Shown here in pieces: positions 8,636 to 16,535 of a stretch of DNA of 64,000 nucleotides. Source of the DNA: an uncultured Pseudomonadales bacterium (GTDB lineage: Bacteria; Pseudomonadota; Gammaproteobacteria; Pseudomonadales; Pseudohongiellaceae). Each line of letters starts with the position of its first letter. Positions within the stretch are counted from its first letter, which is position 1. The position numbers and the translations under genes were made by a program. The notes under the pieces were generated by a model that saw only the letters and a list, made by a program, of their open reading frames with translations, was not told where the DNA came from and did not search any database. The stretch spans positions 1 to 64,000 of the forward strand of contig CALTDI010000020.1 in the NCBI GenBank assembly GCA_943842505.1. The letters run 5' to 3'.

Positions 8636-10657
8636 TTATCGCCGGCCACCGCTAAGCAGGCGCAGGTTTGGCTGAGAAGAGGAGTCGCCGGTGTCTTCGG
8701 GCTCGCCCAGGGACGGAGCGAAAAGAACATGGGGGGTCTTTAACCCACTTAACAGGTAGCTGCCCTGAGACTGCAGAGACTCGTCACGAAGCTGCCGCGC
8801 TGCACACTCGCCTATTAATACAGGCTGAGCAAGCTCGGCTGTCATTTCCTGAATGCGCAAGACCACGGATACAGTCTCGCCTAGCAGGGCATGGGTACGG
8901 CGGTGTGCCGGGCCAATAGAGCCGATTAGCACCGGGCCCTGTTCTATGCCTATACCCAGCGCCATGGGCTCCAGGCCTTCCAGGGCGTGTTCCGGCAACA
9001 GGTTTCGATAGACTGAGGCCTGCATCTCCTGACCTGCTGCCAGCGCCTGCGCCGCAGATTTTTGGTTATAGCCATCCCAGACGGCTAGCAGGCTGTCGCC
9101 CTTGAATTCATGCACCCGCCCGCCATGGCGTTCGATGATTTCGGCGGCACGGGTAAAGAAGTAGTGCAGCACGGCGGCAGGCTCTTCCGGAGGCCGAGAT
9201 TCACTGAAGGCGGAAAAGTTACGCAGGTCGGCGCTTAACAGCGTCACATCACAGCGCTGCGCGTTAATGCTGGAACTAGGCAGGCTATAGGCTATTTCCT
9301 TGGCGATGTTGTCAGGCAGATAGCTATTCAAATTGGTATAGACACGGCTGCGCTCTGAACGCACCCTGCTAAGCTCAAGCAATAGCAGAAAGCTGCCGGC
9401 TAAGGCGCCATAAAGGGCGGGGAAGAACCAGCCTAGCCAGAGATCTGCACTTTGCAGTAAAACCAGATGCAGTGTCAGTGCTGCGACGGGCAACAGCACC
9501 GAAGCGATAGGCAGGCCATAGGCCTTAATGCGATCGCCGCTTAGAGCCAGACGATAAAGCGCCAGAGAAAATAGCAGACAAAGAATGCCTTGCAGCATAT
9601 TGGCACTGCGTGGCGTATAGGGCACTGCCATATCCAACAGGCTGCCCAGCATGCGAGCCTGCAGCTCCACGCCGGTGGCTGCGCCGTTATAAGGCGTGGG
9701 CACTATGTCACCCATGCCAAAGGCCGTGCCGCCGATTAGCACCCAGGCATTATCGAGTAGCCCAGGGTCGATATTGCCATTGATAACATCCACCGCAGAT
9801 ATGGCGGTATAGGCTGCCGGGTCCTTGGCGAAGGAGATTCTAAGATTGCCGTCTCGGTCTAGCGGAACATCGAGGCCGGGGTAGGCATCAAACTTTAAAA
9901 TATAAGTCGGGTCCAAAAGGGAACTGCCAGAGTCGATAGACGCCTGCCAGGGACTGAAGTTACTTGCCTGCAGAAAGGCGGTCAGTGCAAGCGATGGATA
10001 GGCCTGCCCGTCTGCACAAACGATCGCTGGGGCTTTGCGCACTGCGCCATCGGTGGAGATGATAGGGGTGATGTGGCCCTTAGGAACCGCCGCAAAGCCG
10101 CTGTGTGGCGCAAGATAGCCATTGGCAAGCGGCAGCTGCAGGCCCGTAGCTGCACTATTACAGCTAATACCTGTAATTGGGTGTGTCATTTGGCCTGCAG
10201 TGACACGTTGCCCGAGCTGGAGAGCCGGCACCTGAGCGATCACGGCACCGCGGGCATTTTGCAAGGAGGCAAGAAGCACATCGTCGCCGGGCCTTGCCTC
10301 AGGATAGACTATATCGTGAAGCTGCAACTGGGCGCCGGCGGCATCAATCGCGTCTACTAAGCTAGCGATTTGATCTCTAGCCCAGGGCCAGGGGCCTACT
10401 TCGGCCAGGCTTGCCTCATCGATAGCGACGATAATAATGCGTTCTTCAGGGGCTGTCTGGGGCGACAAGGTCCACCCTCTGGCGCCCAGACGCTCTTCCA
10501 GATTGACCAGGCTAGCGGTGGACACAAGGAACAGGCCCGAGCACAGCAATAAGGCAGCAAGCAACACCAACAGGCGCGCCGTTGCTGGCGTAAGTCGCAG
10601 TAAAAAGTGCAGAGGATTGGCTGCCGTGTGAGGAGAATCAGACATACTACTGGCCAT
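8636..10657 (-). CDS. CHASE2-domain class III nucleotide cyclase homologue
   Basis: 673 residues. TM1 lies at about 25-48, then a periplasmic CHASE2 sensor domain (IIIVAIDEASL, GPWPWARDQ) to about 340. Three further membrane helices follow to about 430, then a cytoplasmic class III cyclase domain at about 460-620. Both metal aspartates are present (SADLRNF and KGDSLLAVW). The position that is Lys in adenylate cyclases is Glu here (HEFKGD), as in guanylate cyclases. The usual transition-state Asn is Ser (GETVSVVLR), while the Arg four residues later remains. Activity and substrate are therefore uncertain. The start at 10657 overlaps the fecR end by 11 bases; Met5 at 10645 would avoid the overlap. 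It is co-transcribed with fecR and faces the Crp-family gene, which suggests a sensing-to-transcription relay. Confidence 0.85.
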   Translation of the reverse strand: MASSMSDSPHTAANPLHFLLRLTPATARLLVLLAALLLCSGLFLVSTASLVNLEERLGARGWTLSPQTAPEERIIIVAIDEASLAEVGPWPWARDQIASLVDAIDAAGAQLQLHDIVYPEARPGDDVLLASLQNARGAVIAQVPALQLGQRVTAGQMTHPITGISCNSAATGLQLPLANGYLAPHSGFAAVPKGHITPIISTDGAVRKAPAIVCADGQAYPSLALTAFLQASNFSPWQASIDSGSSLLDPTYILKFDAYPGLDVPLDRDGNLRISFAKDPAAYTAISAVDVINGNIDPGLLDNAWVLIGGTAFGMGDIVPTPYNGAATGVELQARMLGSLLDMAVPYTPRSANMLQGILCLLFSLALYRLALSGDRIKAYGLPIASVLLPVAALTLHLVLLQSADLWLGWFFPALYGALAGSFLLLLELSRVRSERSRVYTNLNSYLPDNIAKEIAYSLPSSSINAQRCDVTLLSADLRNFSAFSESRPPEEPAAVLHYFFTRAAEIIERHGGRVHEFKGDSLLAVWDGYNQKSAAQALAAGQEMQASVYRNLLPEHALEGLEPMALGIGIEQGPVLIGSIGPAHRRTHALLGETVSVVLRIQEMTAELAQPVLIGECAARQLRDESLQSQGSYLLSGLKTPHVLFAPSLGEPEDTGDSSSQPNLRLLSGGRR

Positions 10658-12077
10658 TCCAAAGCGTTAAGCCCTGGATGTCTCCTTGCTGCAGTTGTTG
10701 CTCGAAAAAGTACCCGGCTTCGGTGCCATCGAGGCTAACCGCTCCGGCAACCCGCTGGCTTTCTGTGCGGCTATGGAAGTAGCCACCATCGAACAGTCTG
10801 CCGTTGGCTACGAATTCAAGCTCACCGGTCAGGCTGTGATTCAGATTAAGCAGGGTAGCGAAGCTGTTTTCCTGAAAGTCTATATCCAGTGTGCCGCCGC
10901 CGACTTCCATCGCCACCACACCACTGGAAGAATTATAGAAAGCCTGGGCACTGCTTAGTCCAAAGCTGACAACGGTAAGGCCCTTGTCCAGGCGTTTGCT
11001 GCCATTTTCGCTGCGAAACAAGCCATAGTCGAGATTGCCAACGGTGACTTCTCTTCCCTCTCGAGCCTCATCGAAGGCGAGAGTGATGCGCTCCTGGGCA
11101 TCGAGCCCGCCGTTGCTATAGCGCCCCCAGACCAGCTGTCGATCGGACACATCGGAAATGGTGATCGCCTGGGTAGGTGTAAACTTAGGCGGCTGCTGAC
11201 TCGCTGAGACTTCTAGATCGCTAGCGGCACTGTCTGTTAGAAGACTGGCCGACACCTGTTCGAGGCGAGCCTCATCGTCTTTAAGGTTAGAAGCGTCTTC
11301 GGCGCCCTGAGAACTGCTAATAGCCTGCTGAACCCCGGTGCGCATTGCTGTTAGGTTTTGTGCGTCTGTTGAAGGCACCAGCCGCGGCAGGGGTGTGCTG
11401 CTATCCAACTCGATAAGCTCCATTGTTGCGCCCGACAGCTCTATGGAATCGGAGGTGCAGGGCCCGAAAGCATCGGCAAGACAGTCTGCGGAAAACGGCG
11501 CCAGTACTATGGTGCCTTCATTGACCAGGGCCTTGGTGCTGCCGGCTTTCGCACTAACGGTAAAATCTGTGCCACGAACACCGATAGCGGCAATAGGTGT
11601 ATTCAGGCGGAAGCGCTGGCGTGCAGACTTGGCCGCGTCGCCGGAGATAGCCCGGGTTATGCCTTCGATGAGATCAAATTTGACAGTGGAAGCCGCGGGC
11701 CGAGCCGGATCATAGTCATAGCGCGTTATTTCAAGACGGCTATCTGGCCTGACGCTAACCAGGGCATCGTCTACGAAGCGGATGTGCACATGGCCATTCG
11801 CGGTAGTGGCGATCTGATCATGCACTCTAATCTGTGAGCCGGGCTTCGCTGTTCGGGGCCGTCCCCCGAAAGTGGATTCGATAGTTGCCTTGCCAAGCAC
11901 CAGGCTTACCGTGCCTACTATTGGCTGGGCTTTTACACCTGCTTGCTGCTCTGTTGTTTCAAGGCCATAGGAAGGCATCGCCAGCAGAGCGAGCATGAGC
12001 CCCGCAGGGGCAAACAAGGCTTTCAGGCCGATGAGCCTGATGTTTTTGGCGAGCTTGGCAAGTAGTTGAATAGTCAT
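10647..12077 (-). CDS. Exported FecR-domain protein
   Basis: 476 residues. A signal peptide (LKALFAPAGLMLALLAMPSYG) places it in the periplasm, unlike classic FecR anti-sigma factors. Residues about 55-175 form a FecR domain: VLGKATIES, the VHDQIATTANGHVHIRF strand, VRPDSRLEI, FDLIEGITRAI, RFRLNTPIAAIGVRGTDF. The remaining 300 residues are acidic and strand-rich with no recognised domain. It heads an operon with the CHASE2 cyclase, overlapping it slightly. FecR-domain proteins beside CHASE2 cyclases recur in Proteobacteria, so it may be the ligand or load sensor for the CHASE2 domain (inference). A predicted Crp-dependent promoter lies 209 bases upstream of the start. No clear ribosome site is seen. 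Confidence 0.85.
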   Translation of the reverse strand: MTIQLLAKLAKNIRLIGLKALFAPAGLMLALLAMPSYGLETTEQQAGVKAQPIVGTVSLVLGKATIESTFGGRPRTAKPGSQIRVHDQIATTANGHVHIRFVDDALVSVRPDSRLEITRYDYDPARPAASTVKFDLIEGITRAISGDAAKSARQRFRLNTPIAAIGVRGTDFTVSAKAGSTKALVNEGTIVLAPFSADCLADAFGPCTSDSIELSGATMELIELDSSTPLPRLVPSTDAQNLTAMRTGVQQAISSSQGAEDASNLKDDEARLEQVSASLLTDSAASDLEVSASQQPPKFTPTQAITISDVSDRQLVWGRYSNGGLDAQERITLAFDEAREGREVTVGNLDYGLFRSENGSKRLDKGLTVVSFGLSSAQAFYNSSSGVVAMEVGGGTLDIDFQENSFATLLNLNHSLTGELEFVANGRLFDGGYFHSRTESQRVAGAVSLDGTEAGYFFEQQLQQGDIQGLTLWNGQ

Positions 12078-12180
12078 ATTTTAAGGTTTACGTGTTCATT
12101 TATTTACTGATTAGCCGAAACTAGAGGTTAACTGCCAAAAGGCGCCAACGGAAAAAGTAACCCGGGGGCTGTTTATCCCG

Positions 12181-12237
12181 GCACTTTTTAGTGCTGGTAC
12201 TGGCTAGTACTATCTAATGCACTAATCTAATGCACTA
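12181..12237. repeat. fecR leader repeats: hairpin plus 13-bp tandem duplication
   Basis: GCACT-TTTT-AGTGC forms a hairpin at 12181-12194. ATCTAATGCACTA occurs twice head to tail at 12212-12224 and 12225-12237. Both lie in the predicted fecR 5' leader and could be a regulator site or a structured leader. The rest of the 12078-12436 gap holds the Crp box and the promoters listed separately. Confidence 0.6.
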
Positions 12238-12292
12238 ATGCAGGGCGCTGTAGCGATGTCTCGAAATTACGGCCTAGTTTCTGATAGATGGT

Positions 12293-12298
12293 AAGATA
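12293..12298 (-). promoter_or_regulatory. Predicted -10 box of the fecR operon
   Basis: TATCTT on the minus strand (four of six consensus). The implied start at about 12286 puts the centre of the Crp box at -41.5, the same spacing as at the S-layer promoter. Confidence 0.4.
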
Positions 12299-12319
12299 CC
12301 TCTGAGTCTGAGGCTGGGG

Positions 12320-12335
12320 CGTGATTCAAATCACA
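12320..12335. promoter_or_regulatory. Crp-type box between fecR and the Crp-family gene
   Basis: GTGATTCAAATCAC at 12321-12334 is a perfect inverted repeat with 6-bp arms and matches GTGA-N6-TCAC. It lies in the divergent intergenic region. From its centre it is -41.5 to the predicted fecR start and about -62.5 to the predicted regulator start, which would allow control of both. Confidence 0.7.
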
Positions 12336-12355
12336 TAGCGCCACAATAGCTGCTT

Positions 12356-12383
12356 TTGCTAATTCATTTCAAGCACTTATAAT
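12356..12383 (+). promoter_or_regulatory. Predicted sigma70 promoter of the Crp-family gene
   Basis: TTGCTA at 12356-12361, a 16-base spacer, and a perfect TATAAT at 12378-12383. The start would be near 12390, about 50 bases before the ATG. Confidence 0.6.
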
Positions 12384-12439
12384 GCGTCACCAGCCCTATT
12401 GAGAGCTGTTATCAGGTTTATGACCGGGCTCTATATTTG

Positions 12440-13141
12440 ATGGTAGTCACTCCCGAATTATTGCGCTCCTTCTCGATTCTGAAGACGCTTGCAGACAATG
12501 ATCTGCTTGGCCTCGCTCAGCAATCATCGCTGCGCAAATTTACCCGGCGCGGCATAGTGCTGAATGCCGGGGAGAAAGAAGAACATGTCTGCCTGCTGTT
12601 TGAAGGCAGGCTGCAAGGCGTCGATTTTACCATCGATGGCCGCGAGGTGGGGCTGTATTTTGTGCAACCGGGAGAATTTTGCGGTGAGCTAGGCTTGTTC
12701 GATCATGGCCCACAGCCGGAATATGTTATTGCCCTAACGCCATCGGTGGTGGTTTTCGTTCCCATGAGCGGCCTGCGCGAGATAATGAACAAAACCCCCG
12801 CTATTGCCAATACCCTGGGACTGAAACTGGCCGACAGGGTCAGACAGATGATTTTTCAGCGCTCCTTGCTTGGCTTGCCAAATATTCCGCAACGGGTGTG
12901 CTGTCAGCTCTGGGCGCTGGTGCCGAATAAAGACAGAGAAACCGATGCCACCAGCGCTATTGCAAACCCGCCAACACACATGGAAATAGCGATCATGCTC
13001 AATGTGAGCCGGGAGACGGTAACCCGGGTGTTTCAGACTTTGCAAAAGCGGCAGATAGTAAGACGGGACGGGTCTGCGGTTTTGCTCATTAACAACGTCA
13101 AAATGTTGAAAGACTTCGCCGAGGGCAATGAATCGATTTAA
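12440..13141 (+). CDS. Crp/Fnr-family transcription regulator
   Basis: 233 residues from ATG at 12440; a TTG one codon earlier also opens the frame. Residues about 15-125 form the cyclic-nucleotide-binding-like barrel, with GEKEEH and GEFCGELGLFDHG. After GELGLF the CRP phosphate-binding Arg-Ser pair is absent (PQPEYV), and no equivalent Thr-Ser is evident in the long C-helix. Residues about 165-220 are a winged helix with recognition helix SRETVTRVF. This keeps the Arg-Glu...Arg pattern with which E. coli CRP reads TGTGA. It should therefore recognise the two TGTGA-type palindromes found here, while its ligand is unclear. It faces fecR and precedes the type I secretion genes by 265 bases. 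Probably the regulator of this surface cluster, possibly autoregulated. Confidence 0.88.
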   Translation: MVVTPELLRSFSILKTLADNDLLGLAQQSSLRKFTRRGIVLNAGEKEEHVCLLFEGRLQGVDFTIDGREVGLYFVQPGEFCGELGLFDHGPQPEYVIALTPSVVVFVPMSGLREIMNKTPAIANTLGLKLADRVRQMIFQRSLLGLPNIPQRVCCQLWALVPNKDRETDATSAIANPPTHMEIAIMLNVSRETVTRVFQTLQKRQIVRRDGSAVLLINNVKMLKDFAEGNESI

Positions 13142-13361
13142 GGAAGGTGACACCTGAGCTTTTGACGCACGAACTAGTGGCAGGGGATTGGCAACTCAAC
13201 GAAGCCCTGCTTTACCCGCTAAGCATTGCTTACAGACACAGTGCTATCGTCAACCGTGCAGGGTCTAAAATTGGCAGTAGGGTTGAATATTGGTGCTTAC
13301 CCCCAATTAAAGGGCGTCTAGGCGGGTAATATTGACCACTACGCGACATTCACGAGAAAAA

Positions 13362-13378
13362 CTCGCCGCGCCGGCGAG
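13362..13378. repeat. GC-rich hairpin before the type I secretion operon
   Basis: CTCGCCG-CGC-CGGCGAG forms a 7-bp stem with a 3-base loop, about 30 bases before the transporter start. It could be a leader structure. No Crp box was found in 13142-13406. Confidence 0.55.
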
Positions 13379-13406
13379 CTAACAACAACAAATAAGAACC
13401 AGTTAA

Positions 13407-15128
13407 ATGAACCAGAATAGTAAAACCACGAAATACCCAGAGCTGAATGCGGCATTAAAAGACGTTAAAAGCTATTTTATCCTCGCGGGCGTGTTCAGTG
13501 CCGCCATCAATATATTGATGCTGGTTCCGGTCATTTATATGCTACAGGTCTACGACCGGGTGATGTCCAGCGGCAGCCTCTCTACGCTCACCATGCTCAC
13601 CCTGCTGATGGCAGCCTTACTAATGGCGATGGGCGGCTTTGAGTGGGTCCGCTCGAGAATATTAATCAGTGCCAGCAACCGACTCGAGAAAAACCTACGC
13701 AAGCGGGTCTCCCAGGCCGCTTTTAAGCACGCACTCCTGTCCGGCGGCGGCAGCGCGCAGCCGCTGAATGACCTTATAGGGCTTAGGCAATTTCTAACAG
13801 GCAACGGTCTGTTCGCCTTTTTCGATGCCCCCTGGTTCCCCATTTATATTGCCATCATGTTTATGTTTCATACTTGGTTCGGCGTCTCTGCAATTCTTGC
13901 CGGCATCGTCATGGTGGCATTGACCTACACCAATGAAATCCTGACCAGCAAACGCCTGCAGGAGGCGAACGCCCTTGGAAACAAGGCTACGGGTCAACTA
14001 GGCGGCAGCCTTCGCAATGCCGAGGTCGTGGCTGCCATGGGTATGGCGGATGACATAAGAGTGCGTCAGGATATGACTTCGGATCAGGTTCTAGTGTTGC
14101 AGACAGAGGCCAGCAGCAGGGCGGCGATCATCGGCAATGTGTCGAAGTCTTTTCGCATGATAGTGCAATCGCTGCTGCTGGGCATGGGCGCATTGCTTGC
14201 TCTTCGGGGAGAAATTTCGCCGGGGATGGTGATTGCAGGCTCTTTGCTGTTAGGGCGGGCGCTGGCGCCTATCGACTTATTAGTAGGCACATGGAAGGGT
14301 TTTGCCGTGGCCAGGGCCCAATACGCGCGGCTGGGAGAATTGCTTTTAGCAATACCTGAGGAACGGGAGACCATGAGCCTTCCCGCCCCTGAGGGCAAGC
14401 TGGGGGTAGAGCACGTTGTCGTGTTTCCGCCGGGATCACAATTACCCGCTGTTAAAGGGGTGAGCCTGAACCTCGATGCGGGCGAGATTTTGGGGATTGT
14501 TGGCCCCAGCGCGTCTGGAAAATCCAGCCTGGCCCGAGCCTTACTCGGCATCTGGCCGGCTCGTTCCGGCAAGGTGCGCCTGGATGGTGCTGACATCGCT
14601 AGCTGGGATAGAGCCGAGCTAGGCCCGTATATTGGCTATTTACCACAGGATATTGAGCTGTTCAGCGGCTCTATCTCTGAGAATATTTCACGCTTTGGCG
14701 AGCTTTCGCCGGAGAAGATTGTCGAGGCCGCCAAGCTCTCGGGTGTGCATGAGATGATATTAGGCCTGCCCCAGGGCTACGACACTGTGATTGGCGGAGC
14801 CGGCGGGGTTCTCTCTGGCGGACAAAGGCAGAGAATAGGATTGGCGCGGGCGGTCTACAATAACCCCAAGCTGATGATACTGGATGAGCCCAATTCCAAC
14901 CTTGATGATCAGGGTGAAAAAGAGCTGGTCGAGGCGATAAATCGAATCAAGCAGGTTGGTTGCACGGTGATTGTCATAACGCACCGCACTATGGTGCTGA
15001 AGTGTGTGGACAAGATACTGGTTATGAAGGATGGCCTTGCCGTCGCCTTTGGTCCAAAAGACGATGTGCTTGCCAGCTTAATGGCACCAGCCAAAGCGCC
15101 AGCCCCCGCCATAGCAAGCGGCGCCTGA
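13407..15128 (+). CDS. Type I secretion ABC transporter (permease/ATPase)
   Basis: 573 residues, the length of PrtD/RsaD/AprD-type exporters, with no N-terminal C39 peptidase domain. A membrane domain with about six helices covers residues 20-310 (FILAGVFSAAINILMLVPVIYMLQVYDRVM). The ATPase domain has Walker A GPSASGKSS near 365, the signature LSGGQRQRIGLARA near 470, and Walker B LMILDEPNSNLD. It forms an operon with the adaptor at 15192 and channel at 16536. This set exports proteins with C-terminal signals in one step. The S-layer protein at 2868-6819 is the obvious substrate candidate; the repeat protein at 1-909 could be another. Confidence 0.93.
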   Translation: MNQNSKTTKYPELNAALKDVKSYFILAGVFSAAINILMLVPVIYMLQVYDRVMSSGSLSTLTMLTLLMAALLMAMGGFEWVRSRILISASNRLEKNLRKRVSQAAFKHALLSGGGSAQPLNDLIGLRQFLTGNGLFAFFDAPWFPIYIAIMFMFHTWFGVSAILAGIVMVALTYTNEILTSKRLQEANALGNKATGQLGGSLRNAEVVAAMGMADDIRVRQDMTSDQVLVLQTEASSRAAIIGNVSKSFRMIVQSLLLGMGALLALRGEISPGMVIAGSLLLGRALAPIDLLVGTWKGFAVARAQYARLGELLLAIPEERETMSLPAPEGKLGVEHVVVFPPGSQLPAVKGVSLNLDAGEILGIVGPSASGKSSLARALLGIWPARSGKVRLDGADIASWDRAELGPYIGYLPQDIELFSGSISENISRFGELSPEKIVEAAKLSGVHEMILGLPQGYDTVIGGAGGVLSGGQRQRIGLARAVYNNPKLMILDEPNSNLDDQGEKELVEAINRIKQVGCTVIVITHRTMVLKCVDKILVMKDGLAVAFGPKDDVLASLMAPAKAPAPAIASGA

Positions 15129-15191
15129 AGCCCCTATGCATTCGAACATAAACTCTCACCCGACGGGTGATAAAACTAGTAGGAATGAGTC

Positions 15192-16529
15192 GTGATAGAG
15201 CAAAAAACCGCTGAGCCAAAGGCGGACAACACAGAGCAGTTGGGTAGCGTCGATACCACCATGGAGATACCGAAAAGGGTAGGTCTGATTATCTTTTTTC
15301 TGGTGTTTGGCGTGTTTGGCTTTTGGGCTGGATTTGCCCCGCTGGATTCCGCCGCGCGCGCCACCGGCGTAGTGACGGTTGAGTCTTACAAGAAGGTTAT
15401 TCAGCACTTGGAAGGGGGCATAGTCGGCCAGATTCTGGTACGCAATGGCGACGTAGTCAGGGCTGGAGACCCCTTGCTTGTGCTTGATAACACGCAATCA
15501 CTGGCGCAGCTGGAGATCGCCAAGGCCAGATTTGTGGCGCTTAAAGCCAGAGAGGCGCGTCTGCTGGCAGAGAGTAGCGGCAGCGAGTCGATCGCCTTCG
15601 CTGCGGTGCTCGATCAGCCAGATTATGACGCGGATGTCGAAATGGCCGCCGAGAGACAGATTTTTAATGCGCGCAAGGCCGCTCGCGATGGCGAGGTGGA
15701 AGTTCTTCAGCAGCGCACAGAGCAGCTAGCGTCGCGAGTGACCGGGCTGGAAGCTGTGCGCAGCAGCAAGCTTGAGTTGGCTGACTCATTTTCAGAGGAG
15801 CTGGAAGACGTGCAGGCGCTGCTCGATCAAGGCTTTGCCAACAAGCAACGACTTAGAGAACTGCAGCGCAGCTATTCTTCCTACACCGGTGAGGCGGCAG
15901 ATTTAACCGCCAATATTTCCACGACCGAGATGCAAATAGGTGAGACGCGCCTGCAGATATTGCAGCAGGATAAAGACTTTCTGAACGAGGTGGTCAACGA
16001 GCTCGCTGAGATCCGTGCTCAGCTGAAAGATACCGAGGAGAGGGTGACTGCCTTGCAGGATATTGTCCGTCGAACGTCCATAACGACGCCGGTAGACGGT
16101 ATTGTCAACGGCATGCAGGTTCATGGCGTGGGCGAGGTGGTAAGACCTGGTGCGAACATAGCCGAGGTGGTTCCGCAGACCGATGAGTTCGTTATCGAAG
16201 CCAATGTCTCACCTATCGATATCGATAGGGTCACAGAGGGACAGGAAGCTACTATCAGTTTCTCTGCCTTTAGCAGTGGCTTGGTACCTACCATTTATGG
16301 CAATGTCATAGGGATTTCTGCGGACAGATTAATCGATCAAACAAATGGCGCCCCTTACTATTTAGCTAGAGTTGAAGTCACTGAAGAGGGCATGAAAGAC
16401 ATGGATGGCCTAACACTTGTTCCTGGGATGCCCGCCGAAGTGTTTATTAACACAGGTGATAGAACTCTGCTTCAATATCTATTTAAGCCCTTTACCACTG
16501 CTCTTAGCCGCAGCTTTATTGAAGATTAG
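15192..16529 (+). CDS. HlyD-family membrane fusion protein of the type I secretion system
   Basis: 445 residues. GTG start at 15192, chosen because AGGAATGAG lies just upstream and no in-frame ATG does. A short cytoplasmic N-terminus is followed by a single membrane helix at about 30-50 (VGLIIFFLVFGVFGFWAGF), then a lipoyl-like half (GVVTVESYKKVIQHLEGGIV). A long coiled coil spans about 95-290, with the second lipoyl half (TTPVDGIVNGMQVHGVGEVV) and a beta-barrel end. It links the inner-membrane ABC transporter to the TolC-type channel. It lies 63 bp after the ABC gene and 6 bp before the channel gene. Confidence 0.93.
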   Translation: MIEQKTAEPKADNTEQLGSVDTTMEIPKRVGLIIFFLVFGVFGFWAGFAPLDSAARATGVVTVESYKKVIQHLEGGIVGQILVRNGDVVRAGDPLLVLDNTQSLAQLEIAKARFVALKAREARLLAESSGSESIAFAAVLDQPDYDADVEMAAERQIFNARKAARDGEVEVLQQRTEQLASRVTGLEAVRSSKLELADSFSEELEDVQALLDQGFANKQRLRELQRSYSSYTGEAADLTANISTTEMQIGETRLQILQQDKDFLNEVVNELAEIRAQLKDTEERVTALQDIVRRTSITTPVDGIVNGMQVHGVGEVVRPGANIAEVVPQTDEFVIEANVSPIDIDRVTEGQEATISFSAFSSGLVPTIYGNVIGISADRLIDQTNGAPYYLARVEVTEEGMKDMDGLTLVPGMPAEVFINTGDRTLLQYLFKPFTTALSRSFIED

Positions 16530-16535
16530 GCCGCC

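Noticed and set aside
13147..13329. 60-codon ORF between the Crp-family gene and the ABC transporter
   Set aside because: It opens with a non-ATG codon, has no ribosome site, and its composition is unlike neighbouring genes.
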